9,271 bases of DNA. Origin: CAZXBB01 sp964638815 (GTDB taxonomy: Bacteria; Planctomycetota; Phycisphaerae; Phycisphaerales; SM1A02). Below, piece after piece: positions 1 to 7,457 of the stretch. The notes below the pieces were generated by a model, which saw nothing but the letters and a program-made list of their open reading frames with translations, did not search any database and was not told the origin of the DNA. How positions within the stretch are numbered: the first letter of the stretch is position 1; each line of letters opens with the position of its first letter. A program made the translations under genes and the position numbers. The DNA is taken from contig CAZXBB010000376.1 in NCBI GenBank assembly GCA_964638815.1, forward strand, positions 1-9,271, written 5' to 3'.

Positions 1-31
1 TCCATGGGTGACCCACCCGGAACCGCGGCGG

Positions 32-484
32 TCAGCCCGCCCGCGACGTCCGTGCGGCGAGCGCGCGGGCCAGTGTCCGCGCCCGGCCCGGGCTTTCGGC
101 CGCTACGAAGACCGTGTCCACGCCCGCGATGGTGCCGAGGACCTCGGTCAGGGGCCCGGATGAGAGCTCGAGGGCGACGGCCTGGGCCATGCCGTGAGGC
201 GTGGTCACGACGACGAGTGGGCCCGTGGCACGCGCGTCAACCACCATCCGGGTGAGCCCGGTCACGAGCCGGCGACGCCGGGACCGGATGGTCGGCCCTT
301 CGGAGGGCACCCCGTAGCGCCCGTCGCGCTTGGTCGCCCCGATGTCCCGCAGATCGCGGGAAAGTGTTGCCTGGGTCATGGTGATCCCCTCCGCCTCAAG
401 CAGCCCGAGGATCTGGGCCTGGGTCGTGACGCGGTTCCGGGCAATCACGTCGGCGACCTGACGGCGACGTTCGGCGGGGCTCAT
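32..484 (-). CDS. argR: ArgR-family arginine repressor
   Basis: Encodes a 150-residue protein, the usual ArgR length. The family forms arginine-responsive hexamers that repress arginine biosynthesis genes and often their own gene. Residues 1-60 form the winged-helix DNA-binding domain, with the signature TQATLSRDLRDIGATK at about 37-52. Residues 73-150 are the oligomerisation and arginine-binding domain, with TPHGMAQAVA at 95-104 and GTIAGVDTVFV at 117-127. Asp123 matches the conserved Asp that contacts arginine in the family. Where many homologues have PPG or SPG, this one has PHG. The ATG start gives the complete N-terminal domain, but no good Shine-Dalgarno precedes it. The gene is divergent from the cytochrome operon, and the spacer carries TGCA-centred inverted repeats. 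Genes downstream on the minus strand, left of the window, may include arginine genes, but that cannot be seen here. Confidence 0.94.
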   Translation of the reverse strand: MSPAERRRQVADVIARNRVTTQAQILGLLEAEGITMTQATLSRDLRDIGATKRDGRYGVPSEGPTIRSRRRRLVTGLTRMVVDARATGPLVVVTTPHGMAQAVALELSSGPLTEVLGTIAGVDTVFVAAESPGRARTLARALAARTSRAG

Positions 485-510
485 CGGATCATCTTAGGCG
501 GCAGATCGCG

Positions 511-540
511 ACATGTGCATATGCAGTCATTATGCACTCG
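511..540. promoter_or_regulatory. Candidate ArgR operator: TGCA-centred inverted repeats
   Basis: GTGCATA at 515-521 is mirrored perfectly by TATGCAC at 531-537 around a 9-base spacer. The left arm also belongs to a perfect 10-base palindrome, TGCATATGCA, at 516-525. TGCA cores lie at 516, 522 and 533. A further loose pair lies at 568-571 and 586-589. ARG boxes are imperfect palindromes of the TGNAT-N4-ATNCA type, and TGCAT-ATGC-AGTCA at 516-529 fits that with one mismatch. The site starts about 30 bases upstream of the argR start codon, a natural place for autoregulation. The symmetry is seen; the assignment to ArgR is inferred. Confidence 0.45.
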
Positions 541-594
541 CGATTGGCCGGAGCACGTCGAGGAAAGTGCAATATCCGCCTCTTATGCAGGCAA

Positions 595-612
595 TCCGGC
601 ACAAATGCCGGG
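595..612. other. Small hairpin in the argR/cytochrome spacer
   Basis: CCGGCA at 596-601 and TGCCGG at 606-611 form a perfect 6-bp stem with a CAAA tetraloop, extendable by one T-G pair. No T tract follows, so an intrinsic terminator is unlikely. It lies just upstream of the candidate promoter for the plus-strand operon. Its function is unknown. Confidence 0.3.
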
Positions 613-619
613 GCCGGGC

Positions 620-649
620 TTGCGATCTCACCCCGGGTTGGGCCATATT
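620..649 (+). promoter_or_regulatory. Weak sigma-70-like promoter candidate for the cytochrome/UnbV operon
   Basis: TTGCGA at 620-625 and CATATT at 644-649 are separated by 18 bases and each match the sigma-70 consensus at 4 of 6 positions. CATATT lies in one of the few AT-rich patches between the TGCA repeats and the start codon at 699, so the leader would be about 40 bases. This is a consensus match only, and planctomycete promoters often diverge from it. Confidence 0.25.
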
Positions 650-698
650 CTGCCCCTCGAAGCGCCGATAGTAACTCAACCCGCGGGACGCCAACGCC

Positions 699-3557
699 AT
701 GACCAGACCCGACGAGCCCACGAACAGGCCGAAACGCATTCGTTATGTCCCGGCGGTCGGTCCTCGGCTGCGACGGCTCCTGGGCGTGGTCTTCGCCCTC
801 TTCGCCGTGCTCGTCGTCAACTCGGCCTACCTCGTCTCGATCACCGCGGCGGGACCGGAGTACCAGGACTACTTCTACCAGTGGATGTTCCTGCTCCACC
901 TCGTCCTGGGGCTCGCGATCGCCGGCCCCGTGGTGGTCTTCGGGATCCTCCATATCCGCAACGCCCACGACCGCCCGAACCGCCGGGCGGTGCGGGTCGG
1001 CTTCGCGTTGTACACCATGGCCCTCGTCCTCATCGGCACCGGGTTCATCCTGATGCGGCTCGACCTCTTCGGCGTACGGCTCGAGGTCAACCAGCCCGCC
1101 GCCCGGTCGGTGGCCTACTGGATGCACGTGCTCGCGCCGGTGGCGGCGATCTGGCTGTTCGTGCTGCACCGCCTCGCCGGGCGGCGGATCAAGTGGAAGG
1201 TCGGCCTCTCGTGGGGCGCGGTCGCGGCCGTGTTCGCAGGGGTGATGCTGATCCTCCACACCGCGGACCCCCGCGCCTGGAACGTGACGGGGCCGAAGTC
1301 CGGCGAGCAGTACTTCTTCCCCTCGCTCGCCCGCACCTCCACCGGCCAGTTCATTCCGGAACGGGTGCTCGACAACAACGAATACTGCCTGGAGTGCCAC
1401 GCGGACATTCACGACACATGGTCGCACAGCGTGCACCGCTTCAGCTCGTTCAACAACCCGCCCTATCTCTTCTCGGTGAAGCAGACGCGGCAGGCGATGA
1501 TGGAGCGGGACGGCAACGTGCAGGGCTCGCGGTTCTGCGCCGGCTGCCACGATCCCGTCCCGTTCTTCAGCGGCGCGTTCGACGATCCGAAGTTCGACGA
1601 CCCGCACTACGACCTCGCCAGCGACCCGACCGCGCAGGCCGGCATCACCTGCACCGTGTGTCACAGCATTGCGCACATCAACAGCATCCGGGCCGAGGCG
1701 GTGCGCGGGAACGCCGATTACACGATCGACGAGCCGGTGCACTACCCCTTCGCCTTCAGCGAGTCGCCGCTGCTGCGCTGGGTCAACCGCCAGCTCGTCA
1801 AGGCGAAGCCGGAGTTCCACAAGGCGACGTTCCTCAAGCCGCTGCATACGACGCCGCAGTTCTGCGGGACGTGCCACAAGGTGCACCTGCCGCCGGAGCT
1901 CAACGACTACAAGTGGCTGCGCGGCCAGAACCACTTCGATCCCTTCTGGCTGAGCGGCGTCTCGGGGCAGGGGATCGGTAGCTTCTACTACCCGCCGAAG
2001 GCGGAGGAGAACTGCAACAAGTGCCACATGCCGCTCATGGAGGTCTCCGACCAGCCGAACTTCTCCGCGCGGGTGCGTGACGACTCCGGGCTCGCGAAGA
2101 CGCTCGATCACCAGTTCCCGACCGCCAACACGGCCATCCCGATGCTCGTTGCCGACCAGATGCGCGACCCCGAGGGCGCGGTCGCCAAACACCGCGAGTT
2201 CCTCGAGGGCGTGATGCGGGTGGACATCTTCGGCATCAGGGAAGGCGGCCGCATCGATGGTGCGCTCGCCGCGCCGCTCCGCCCCGAGATTCCCTCGCTC
2301 GAGCCCGGCGCGAGCTACCTGGTCGAGGTCGTGGTGCGCACGGTCAAGATGGGGCACATCTTCACGCAGGGCACGGCGGACTCGAACGAGGTCTGGCTGG
2401 ACGTCGCCGCGCGACTGGGCGACGAGATCGTCGGGCGCAGCGGCGGCATGGATCCGGTCGACGGCGCCGTCGACCCGTGGGCGCACTACGTGAACGCGTT
2501 CGTCATTGACCGCGAGGGCAACCGGATCGACCGCCGGAACGCCGAGGACATCTTCCTCCCGCTCTACAGCAACCAGATCCCGCCGGGCGCCGCGGACGTC
2601 GTGCACTATCGCCTCGACGTTCCCGCGGACGCGACCGGCCCGATCACCGTCGACGTTGCGCTCAACTACCGCAAGTTCGACACGACGTACATGCGGCATT
2701 TCCAGGGCGAGGCGTTCGCGACGAACGACCTCCCGATCGCGCTGCTCGCGACCGACTCGATCACCTTCCCCGTCGGCACCGCCCCGACGACGGCAGAGCC
2801 GCCGACGATCCCGCTGTGGCAGCGCTGGAACGACTACGGCATCGGGCTGCTCCGCAAGGGGGGCAGCGGCGAGCTGGGCGGCGCCGCCGAGGCGTTCCGG
2901 CAGGTCGAAGCGCTCGGGCGACCCGACGGGCCGCTCAACCTCGCGCGCGTCTACCTCCAGGAGGGCCTCGTCGCGCACGACGCGCCTGAAGCGCTGAGGC
3001 GGGCGGCGGCGTTCGATCCGCCGGCGAACGAGTGGTCGGTGCTGTGGTTCAGCGGGCAGGTCGCGAAGCAGAACGGCCAGCTCGACGAGGCGATCTCCAA
3101 CTACCGGCAGATCATCGAGGGTGGCTTCGAGCAGGCCGTCGGGCGCGGCTTCGACTTCAGCAAGGACTACAATCTCCTCAACGAGCTCGCCGGCACGCTG
3201 TACCTTGCGGCGAAGCAGAGACGCGGACCGGGGCGCGTGGCCGAACGTGACCAGCTTCTGCGGGAGGCGGAAACCGTGTACCAGCAGGCCCTCGACTACG
3301 ACCCGGAGAATCTCTCGGGCCACTACGGTCTGAGCCGCGTGTACGCGGATCTCGGCGAGACCGACCAGGCCGCGCACCACGCTCGCGAGCACGCGAAGTA
3401 CAAGCCCGACGACAACGCGCGGGATCACGCGTTCGCGCAGGCCCGGCTCAAGTACCCGGCCGCCAACAAGGCGTCCGAGGCGGTCGTCATCTACGAGCTC
3501 AGGCCGGAGCCCGCCGGCGAGCTGTCGTCACGCGATCCGCGGAGGCCGGGCAGATGA
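699..3557 (+). CDS. Membrane-anchored pentahaem cytochrome c with C-terminal TPR domain
   Basis: Encodes 952 residues, probably a cytoplasmic-membrane electron-transfer protein facing the periplasm. Five hydrophobic helices lie at about 26-50, 62-86, 99-121, 138-160 and 168-188. Arg/Lys-rich segments (HIRNAHDRPNRRAVR, HRLAGRRIKWK) follow helices 2 and 4, which puts everything after residue 190 outside by the positive-inside rule. Five CxxCH haem c sites follow: CLECH 230, CAGCH 280, CTVCH 318, CGTCH 389 and CNKCH 439. The first, with a downstream WSHSVH, resembles the cytochrome c554 family. DHQFPTANTAIP at about 470-481 is typical of such multihaem proteins. A beta-rich domain spans about 530-695 and includes MGHIFTQGTADSNEVW. 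TPR-like helical repeats occupy about 710-910. His67 and His85 in helix 2, and His143 and His157 in helix 4, could bind b haems. It overlaps the UnbV gene by 4 bases. The donor and acceptor cannot be inferred. The start has only a weak GGGA-like ribosome site but gives the full first helix. Confidence 0.93.
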   Translation: MTRPDEPTNRPKRIRYVPAVGPRLRRLLGVVFALFAVLVVNSAYLVSITAAGPEYQDYFYQWMFLLHLVLGLAIAGPVVVFGILHIRNAHDRPNRRAVRVGFALYTMALVLIGTGFILMRLDLFGVRLEVNQPAARSVAYWMHVLAPVAAIWLFVLHRLAGRRIKWKVGLSWGAVAAVFAGVMLILHTADPRAWNVTGPKSGEQYFFPSLARTSTGQFIPERVLDNNEYCLECHADIHDTWSHSVHRFSSFNNPPYLFSVKQTRQAMMERDGNVQGSRFCAGCHDPVPFFSGAFDDPKFDDPHYDLASDPTAQAGITCTVCHSIAHINSIRAEAVRGNADYTIDEPVHYPFAFSESPLLRWVNRQLVKAKPEFHKATFLKPLHTTPQFCGTCHKVHLPPELNDYKWLRGQNHFDPFWLSGVSGQGIGSFYYPPKAEENCNKCHMPLMEVSDQPNFSARVRDDSGLAKTLDHQFPTANTAIPMLVADQMRDPEGAVAKHREFLEGVMRVDIFGIREGGRIDGALAAPLRPEIPSLEPGASYLVEVVVRTVKMGHIFTQGTADSNEVWLDVAARLGDEIVGRSGGMDPVDGAVDPWAHYVNAFVIDREGNRIDRRNAEDIFLPLYSNQIPPGAADVVHYRLDVPADATGPITVDVALNYRKFDTTYMRHFQGEAFATNDLPIALLATDSITFPVGTAPTTAEPPTIPLWQRWNDYGIGLLRKGGSGELGGAAEAFRQVEALGRPDGPLNLARVYLQEGLVAHDAPEALRRAAAFDPPANEWSVLWFSGQVAKQNGQLDEAISNYRQIIEGGFEQAVGRGFDFSKDYNLLNELAGTLYLAAKQRRGPGRVAERDQLLREAETVYQQALDYDPENLSGHYGLSRVYADLGETDQAAHHAREHAKYKPDDNARDHAFAQARLKYPAANKASEAVVIYELRPEPAGELSSRDPRRPGR
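3541..3545 (+). promoter_or_regulatory. Ribosome binding site of the UnbV gene
   Basis: GGAGG lies 8 bases before the ATG at 3554, inside the last codons of the cytochrome gene. With the ATGA overlap it supports the chosen start and suggests coupled translation of the two proteins. Confidence 0.6.
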
Positions 3558-5419
3558 GCGAGCGGCCGCCGGTCCCGCCCCATCTCGAAGAGGAGGAACT
3601 GGTCGCCGCCGACGATCGCCTGATTGGCATCGCCTTCCGCTGGTCGCTCGCCGCGATCGCCGTCGTGGCCATCGTGGTCGCCAGCGTCGTCTGGTGGGTC
3701 AATCGCCCGTCCGGGACCGAGCCGCCCATCATCGAGAAGGACCCCGGCGCGATGCTCGGGCTCGAGTCGCCGGCGGCGGTGCTCCCTCGCGTCGCGTTCA
3801 CCGACATCACGACCGACGCCGGCATCGGCTTCGTGCACGAGAGCGGCGCGGTCGGCGCGAAGCTGCTCCCGGAGACGATGGGCGGCGGCGTCGCGTTCCT
3901 CGACTACGACGGTGACGGCGACCAGGACCTGCTGCTCGCGAACGGGACCTCGTGGCCGTGGGATCCCGCGCCCCCGCGCGCGCCGACGTCGAAGCTCTTT
4001 CGCAATGACGGCACGGGCCGTTTCGACGACGTGACCGTCGCGGCGGGGCTCGACGTCTCCATGTACGCCACCGGTGTCGCGTGCGGCGACTACGACGGCG
4101 ACGGCGACCCTGACGTGTACCTCACGGCGGTCGGGTCGAACCGCCTCCTCCGCAACGACGACGGGCGCTTCACCGACGTGACCGCCGCCGCCGGCGTTGC
4201 GGGTCCTGACGACGAGTGGAGCACGAGCACCGGGTTCTTCGACGCCGACGGCGACGGCGACCTCGACCTCTGGGTGTGCAACTACGTCGAGTGGTCGCGC
4301 GAGATCGACATCGCGCTGAACTACACGCTGAACGGCACCGACCGCGCGTACGGGCCGCCGACGAGCTACCGCGGAACGCACTGCTCGCTGTACCGCAACG
4401 AGGGCGACGGGCGGTTCACCGACGTGAGCGAATCCGCCGGTCTTCACGTGGACAACCCCGCCACGGGAACGCCGGTCGGCAAGGGGCTCGCGCTGGTCTT
4501 CCTCGATCACGACGCGGACGGAGCGCTCGACGTCCTGGTCGCCAACGACACGACGCAGAACTTCCTGTTTCGCAATCGCGGCGACGGCACGTTCGAGGAG
4601 ATCGGCACGCTTGCCGGGGTCGCCTACGACAGCATGGGCCGCGCAACCGGCGCGATGGGCGTGGACGCGGCGCACTTCCGCAACGACCGCGACCTCGCCG
4701 TCGGCATCGGCAACTTCGCGAACGAGATGACCTCGTTCTACGTCCGGCAGGCCGGGTCGCCGCAGTTCGCGGACGAGGCGGCCATCGAGGGCATCGGCTC
4801 GCCGAGCCGGATCGCCCTGTCGTTCGGTCTCTTCTTCTTCGACTGCGATCTCGACGGGCGGCTCGACCTGTTCCAGACGAACGGCCACCTCGAGGAGGAG
4901 ATCAGCCAGGTCCAGCCGAGCCAGCACTACCGGCAGCCGTCGCAGCTCTTCTGGAACGCCGGTCCCGATGCGCGGGTGACCTACGCCGAGATGCCGCCGG
5001 ACGCGGTGGGCGCCCTCGCGACGCCGATCGTCGGACGCGGCGCCGCGTACGCGGACATCGACGGCGACGGCGATCTCGACGTGGTCATCACCCAGTCGGG
5101 CGCGCGCCCGCTGCTCCTCCGCAACGACCAGAAGCTCGGTCACCACTGGCTGCGCGTGCGGCTCGAGGGCGCAGCGCCCAACGCGGACGCGATCGGCGCG
5201 TGGGTCGAGTGCGAGTCCGGCGGCGTGACCCAGCGGCGCATGGTGATGCCGACGAAGAGCTATCTCTCGCAGTGCGAGCTGCCGGTGACGTTCGGTCTGG
5301 GCGACCAGGCGAAGGTCGATCGGCTCGAGGTCGTGTGGCCGGACGGGACGCGGCAGACGGTGCCGGTGGACGGCGTGGATCGCGTGATCACGGTGCGGCG
5401 GGGGGATTCGGCCGGCTGA
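3554..5419 (+). CDS. Membrane-anchored FG-GAP/VCBS repeat protein with ASPIC/UnbV domain (CRTAC1-like)
   Basis: Encodes 621 residues. A single hydrophobic segment at about 30-49 anchors the protein, with the rest probably outside the membrane. An FG-GAP/VCBS beta-propeller follows, shown by repeated acidic calcium-binding loops: DYDGDGDQD 117-125, DYDGDGDPD 179-187, DADGDGDLD 230-238, DHDADGALD 318-326, DCDLDGRLD 430-438 and DIDGDGDLD 501-509. Each usually comes with a LFRNDG-like strand. Residues about 527-616 are the ASPIC/UnbV domain, with HHWLRVRLEG, AIGAWVECESGG, YLSQCELPVTFGLG and LEVVWPDGTRQTV. This family is common in planctomycetes and related phyla, often beside TPR proteins, but its molecular role is poorly known; it resembles integrin-type adhesion or scaffold propellers. 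The 4-base overlap with the cytochrome gene and the GGAGG site argue that the two proteins are made and work together. No enzyme active site is recognisable. Confidence 0.93.
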   Translation: MSERPPVPPHLEEEELVAADDRLIGIAFRWSLAAIAVVAIVVASVVWWVNRPSGTEPPIIEKDPGAMLGLESPAAVLPRVAFTDITTDAGIGFVHESGAVGAKLLPETMGGGVAFLDYDGDGDQDLLLANGTSWPWDPAPPRAPTSKLFRNDGTGRFDDVTVAAGLDVSMYATGVACGDYDGDGDPDVYLTAVGSNRLLRNDDGRFTDVTAAAGVAGPDDEWSTSTGFFDADGDGDLDLWVCNYVEWSREIDIALNYTLNGTDRAYGPPTSYRGTHCSLYRNEGDGRFTDVSESAGLHVDNPATGTPVGKGLALVFLDHDADGALDVLVANDTTQNFLFRNRGDGTFEEIGTLAGVAYDSMGRATGAMGVDAAHFRNDRDLAVGIGNFANEMTSFYVRQAGSPQFADEAAIEGIGSPSRIALSFGLFFFDCDLDGRLDLFQTNGHLEEEISQVQPSQHYRQPSQLFWNAGPDARVTYAEMPPDAVGALATPIVGRGAAYADIDGDGDLDVVITQSGARPLLLRNDQKLGHHWLRVRLEGAAPNADAIGAWVECESGGVTQRRMVMPTKSYLSQCELPVTFGLGDQAKVDRLEVVWPDGTRQTVPVDGVDRVITVRRGDSAG

Positions 5420-5420
5420 G

Positions 5421-5440
5421 GGACGCGGACCGTCCGGACG
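5421..5440. terminator. Possible terminator between convergent genes
   Basis: The spacer between two converging stop codons holds GGACG (5421-5425), a 5-base loop, and CGTCC (5431-5435). CGTCC is also half of the perfect palindrome CGTCCGGACG at 5431-5440. The position suits a bidirectional terminator, but the stem is short and there is no T tract on either strand. Confidence 0.25.
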
Positions 5441-5443
5441 AGG

Positions 5444-7336
5444 TTACGGGCAGACCCCCCAGGCCGTGATGACGGCGATGAGGTCGCCGAAGTCCACCGC
5501 GCCGCTGAAGTCGAGGTCCTCGGCGCAGTAGTCGTCGGGCGGGCAGGGGCCCCAGCTCGTGATCACTTCGAGGATGTCCCCGAACTCGACGGCGCCGGAG
5601 AGGTTGAGATCGGCCGCGCAGTCGGGCTGCGCGGGCGCGAACGAGGTCGGCAGGACGTTCCGCCAGCGCGTGCCGTCATGCAGCAGGGGGTCGTAGTTCG
5701 TCCGACACTTCGTGACGCGGGCCACGGGCCCCGAAGGTCGCTTCGAGAAAGGTGAGTCCTCGACCAGCGTCCACACCCCGTCGATCTCCTCGAACTCGAG
5801 CAGGCAGTCGGCGACGACGAACACATGGCCCGTGTCATCCACGTCGACGCTCGTCGGTCGCGTGATCGCCTCGTGGCTCAGTCTCGTCACCTGCCAGTTG
5901 GGGCCGACGCGCTTGAGCTGGAAGACGTCGTCCGAGGTGTCCAGCGTGAGCCAGTACGAGTCGCGCACGGGGTCCCAGGCGAGCGCCCGCGGCGTGCCCG
6001 GCGGGATGACCTGTCCACCGGGAAGCGTGTACGTGGTCGGCGTGCCGAGGTAGTAGGGATAGACCATGAAGAGACGAGCGCTGAGATCGATGATTGCGAC
6101 CTCGTCCGAGTTGTCGTTGTAGGTGGCGGCGTCGGCGGTCAGCGGCATGGTGACCCGGGACGACTTCACGGGATCCTCGAGGTCCACCTGCGTGAGCGTG
6201 CGCCCGGACACGTGGTAGATCCCGCGGCGGCGGCCGACGGTCAGGCACGGAGCGATCGAGACGGGAGCGAGGCCGACGTCGACCGACTCCCGCGTCTGGA
6301 GGTTCGCGCAGTAGAGGCGGTAGTTGCTGCCGGCGCGGCCGATGTAATAGAGGTTGTTGTCGTCCGGGCCGATGAAGATGTCCGTCACCTCGCCCAGGGC
6401 CTCGATCGTGATCTCGACCGGCCCCGGGTCGCCGAAGTAGTCGTACGCGGCGAAGTAGATGATCCCGATGTCGGTGAACGTGTAGCCGGCCTTCGGTCGG
6501 ATCGCGCAGAAGCCGTCGAGGTAGCGGTTCGACCAGACGCCCGGCGTGACCTGGAGGTTGCTCATCGTGCGCGAGATCCCGTCGGCGACGACGGAGCGAT
6601 TCTCGACCTCGTAGATGCGCTCGACGAACGGCGACTGCGAGGTGTTCGCGGGGTCGTCCGCCGGGTCCCGCACGTAGAGCGAGTCGCTGAAGAAGCCGGC
6701 GTAGGCCCGGGTCATCGTGAGACAGTGTCCGCCGTTGCGCGTGATGACAGGCGTGCCGCCGTCATCCGCCGTCTCGACGTACCAGCCGTGACAGAGCTGG
6801 ATCAGGCTGCCGTTGAACGCGGTCTGGGCCATCTCCTTGAACCGGGGCGTGTACGTGTTGTCCGCGATGTACATCTTGTAGGTGAACTTGTCGAGCGGAA
6901 GCAGCGCCTGGAGGCCGTTCTCCACGCCGTCCCATCCCGTGCCGCCGGTGGGCGACGTGTTCATCAGGAGTCCGAAGATGAGCATGCTGCCGGTGGCGAC
7001 GTTGTAGGTGTCGGGATCGCTCCAGTAATGCTGCTCCGGCGGCACGGTCGGGAAACCGTGGTTGGCGATGTAGGCGAGCACGTTCATCGCGGACGCCGGC
7101 GCGCAGTACATCGCGCCGTTGTTCGGCAGCCCCGGGATGCTCTCTGTGACGAGACGCCGCTGGTCGAGGTCCGGCATGTGGATGACGCGGTACTGGAAGT
7201 TGTCCGGGTCGATCCACAGCGTGTCGACCACGTCCGCGGGAGAGGCGGACGCGACGGCGAGGACGGCGAGGAAGGCGACGAGCGACGCGGCGAGCCCGCG
7301 CGGGCGGAGCGGAACGGAGGGGAGGAATCGATGCAT
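5444..7336 (-). CDS. Secreted papain/C39-like protein with two C-terminal dockerin-like repeats
   Basis: Encodes 630 residues from the ATG at 7336, preceded by GAGGAG at a 7-base gap. A GTG at 7372 would add 12 residues before an otherwise intact signal peptide and lacks such a site. Residues 1-34 look like a Sec signal: basic start, LAASLVAFLAVLAVASA core, probable cleavage near ASA or SPA. Residues about 60-290 look like a C39/papain-fold cysteine peptidase: AMYCAPASAMNVLAYI with Cys78, NGGHCLTMT with His204 and LYVRDPADD with Asp224 are in the right order. The usual oxyanion Gln six residues before the Cys is Asn72, so activity is uncertain. Residues about 300-560 are beta-rich and propeller-like. 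The tail has two dockerin-like repeats with a 31-residue period, each bounded by Cys (573-598, 604-629) and containing DLNLSGAVEFGD or DLDFSGAVDFGD. This is the planctomycete GC-type dockerin style, thought to aid surface anchoring or assembly. Substrate is unknown. Confidence 0.88.
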   Translation of the reverse strand: MHRFLPSVPLRPRGLAASLVAFLAVLAVASASPADVVDTLWIDPDNFQYRVIHMPDLDQRRLVTESIPGLPNNGAMYCAPASAMNVLAYIANHGFPTVPPEQHYWSDPDTYNVATGSMLIFGLLMNTSPTGGTGWDGVENGLQALLPLDKFTYKMYIADNTYTPRFKEMAQTAFNGSLIQLCHGWYVETADDGGTPVITRNGGHCLTMTRAYAGFFSDSLYVRDPADDPANTSQSPFVERIYEVENRSVVADGISRTMSNLQVTPGVWSNRYLDGFCAIRPKAGYTFTDIGIIYFAAYDYFGDPGPVEITIEALGEVTDIFIGPDDNNLYYIGRAGSNYRLYCANLQTRESVDVGLAPVSIAPCLTVGRRRGIYHVSGRTLTQVDLEDPVKSSRVTMPLTADAATYNDNSDEVAIIDLSARLFMVYPYYLGTPTTYTLPGGQVIPPGTPRALAWDPVRDSYWLTLDTSDDVFQLKRVGPNWQVTRLSHEAITRPTSVDVDDTGHVFVVADCLLEFEEIDGVWTLVEDSPFSKRPSGPVARVTKCRTNYDPLLHDGTRWRNVLPTSFAPAQPDCAADLNLSGAVEFGDILEVITSWGPCPPDDYCAEDLDFSGAVDFGDLIAVITAWGVCP

Positions 7337-7343
7337 CGCGTAT

Positions 7344-7349
7344 CTCCTC
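7344..7349 (-). promoter_or_regulatory. Ribosome binding site that sets the dockerin-protein start
   Basis: On the minus strand GAGGAG is followed by 7 bases and the ATG at 7336. This is the strongest Shine-Dalgarno near this gene and places the start just before the signal peptide rather than at the upstream GTG at 7372. Confidence 0.7.
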
Positions 7350-7457
7350 GTGATTGACGGTCGATGGCCCACCGAAAGGAGAAGCGAGATCGTCGGTTCG
7401 GGTTCCTATGCGAATCCGGGGAGGGTTGGCCCCCCGTGCTGCTGACGACGAACGAAG

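Noticed and set aside
6..18. GGGTG/CACCC hairpin just downstream of argR as a terminator
   Set aside because: Only a 5-bp stem with a 3-base loop and no T tract; such stems are expected by chance at this GC content.
194..1981. A 595-codon plus-strand frame spanning argR and the start of the cytochrome gene
   Set aside because: It runs antisense to argR and out of frame with the cytochrome gene, has a low-complexity Arg/Pro composition and no domain.
489..3428. A 979-codon open frame on the minus strand, opposite the cytochrome gene
   Set aside because: It is Arg/Val/Glu-rich with no recognisable domain and mirrors codon bias of the real gene on the other strand, which carries five CxxCH sites and membrane helices.
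3491..5146. A 551-codon minus-strand frame opposite the UnbV gene
   Set aside because: Its Val/Arg/Asp-rich sequence is the complement of the repeated acidic calcium loops; no domain or ribosome site supports it.
5825..7357. A 510-codon plus-strand frame opposite the dockerin gene
   Set aside because: Low-complexity Arg/Val/Asp composition; the minus strand has a signal peptide, catalytic-type motifs and dockerin repeats.
7337..7372. A 12-residue longer N terminus of the dockerin protein from a GTG at 7372
   Set aside because: The ATG at 7336 has GAGGAG at a 7-base gap and starts directly at a normal signal peptide.
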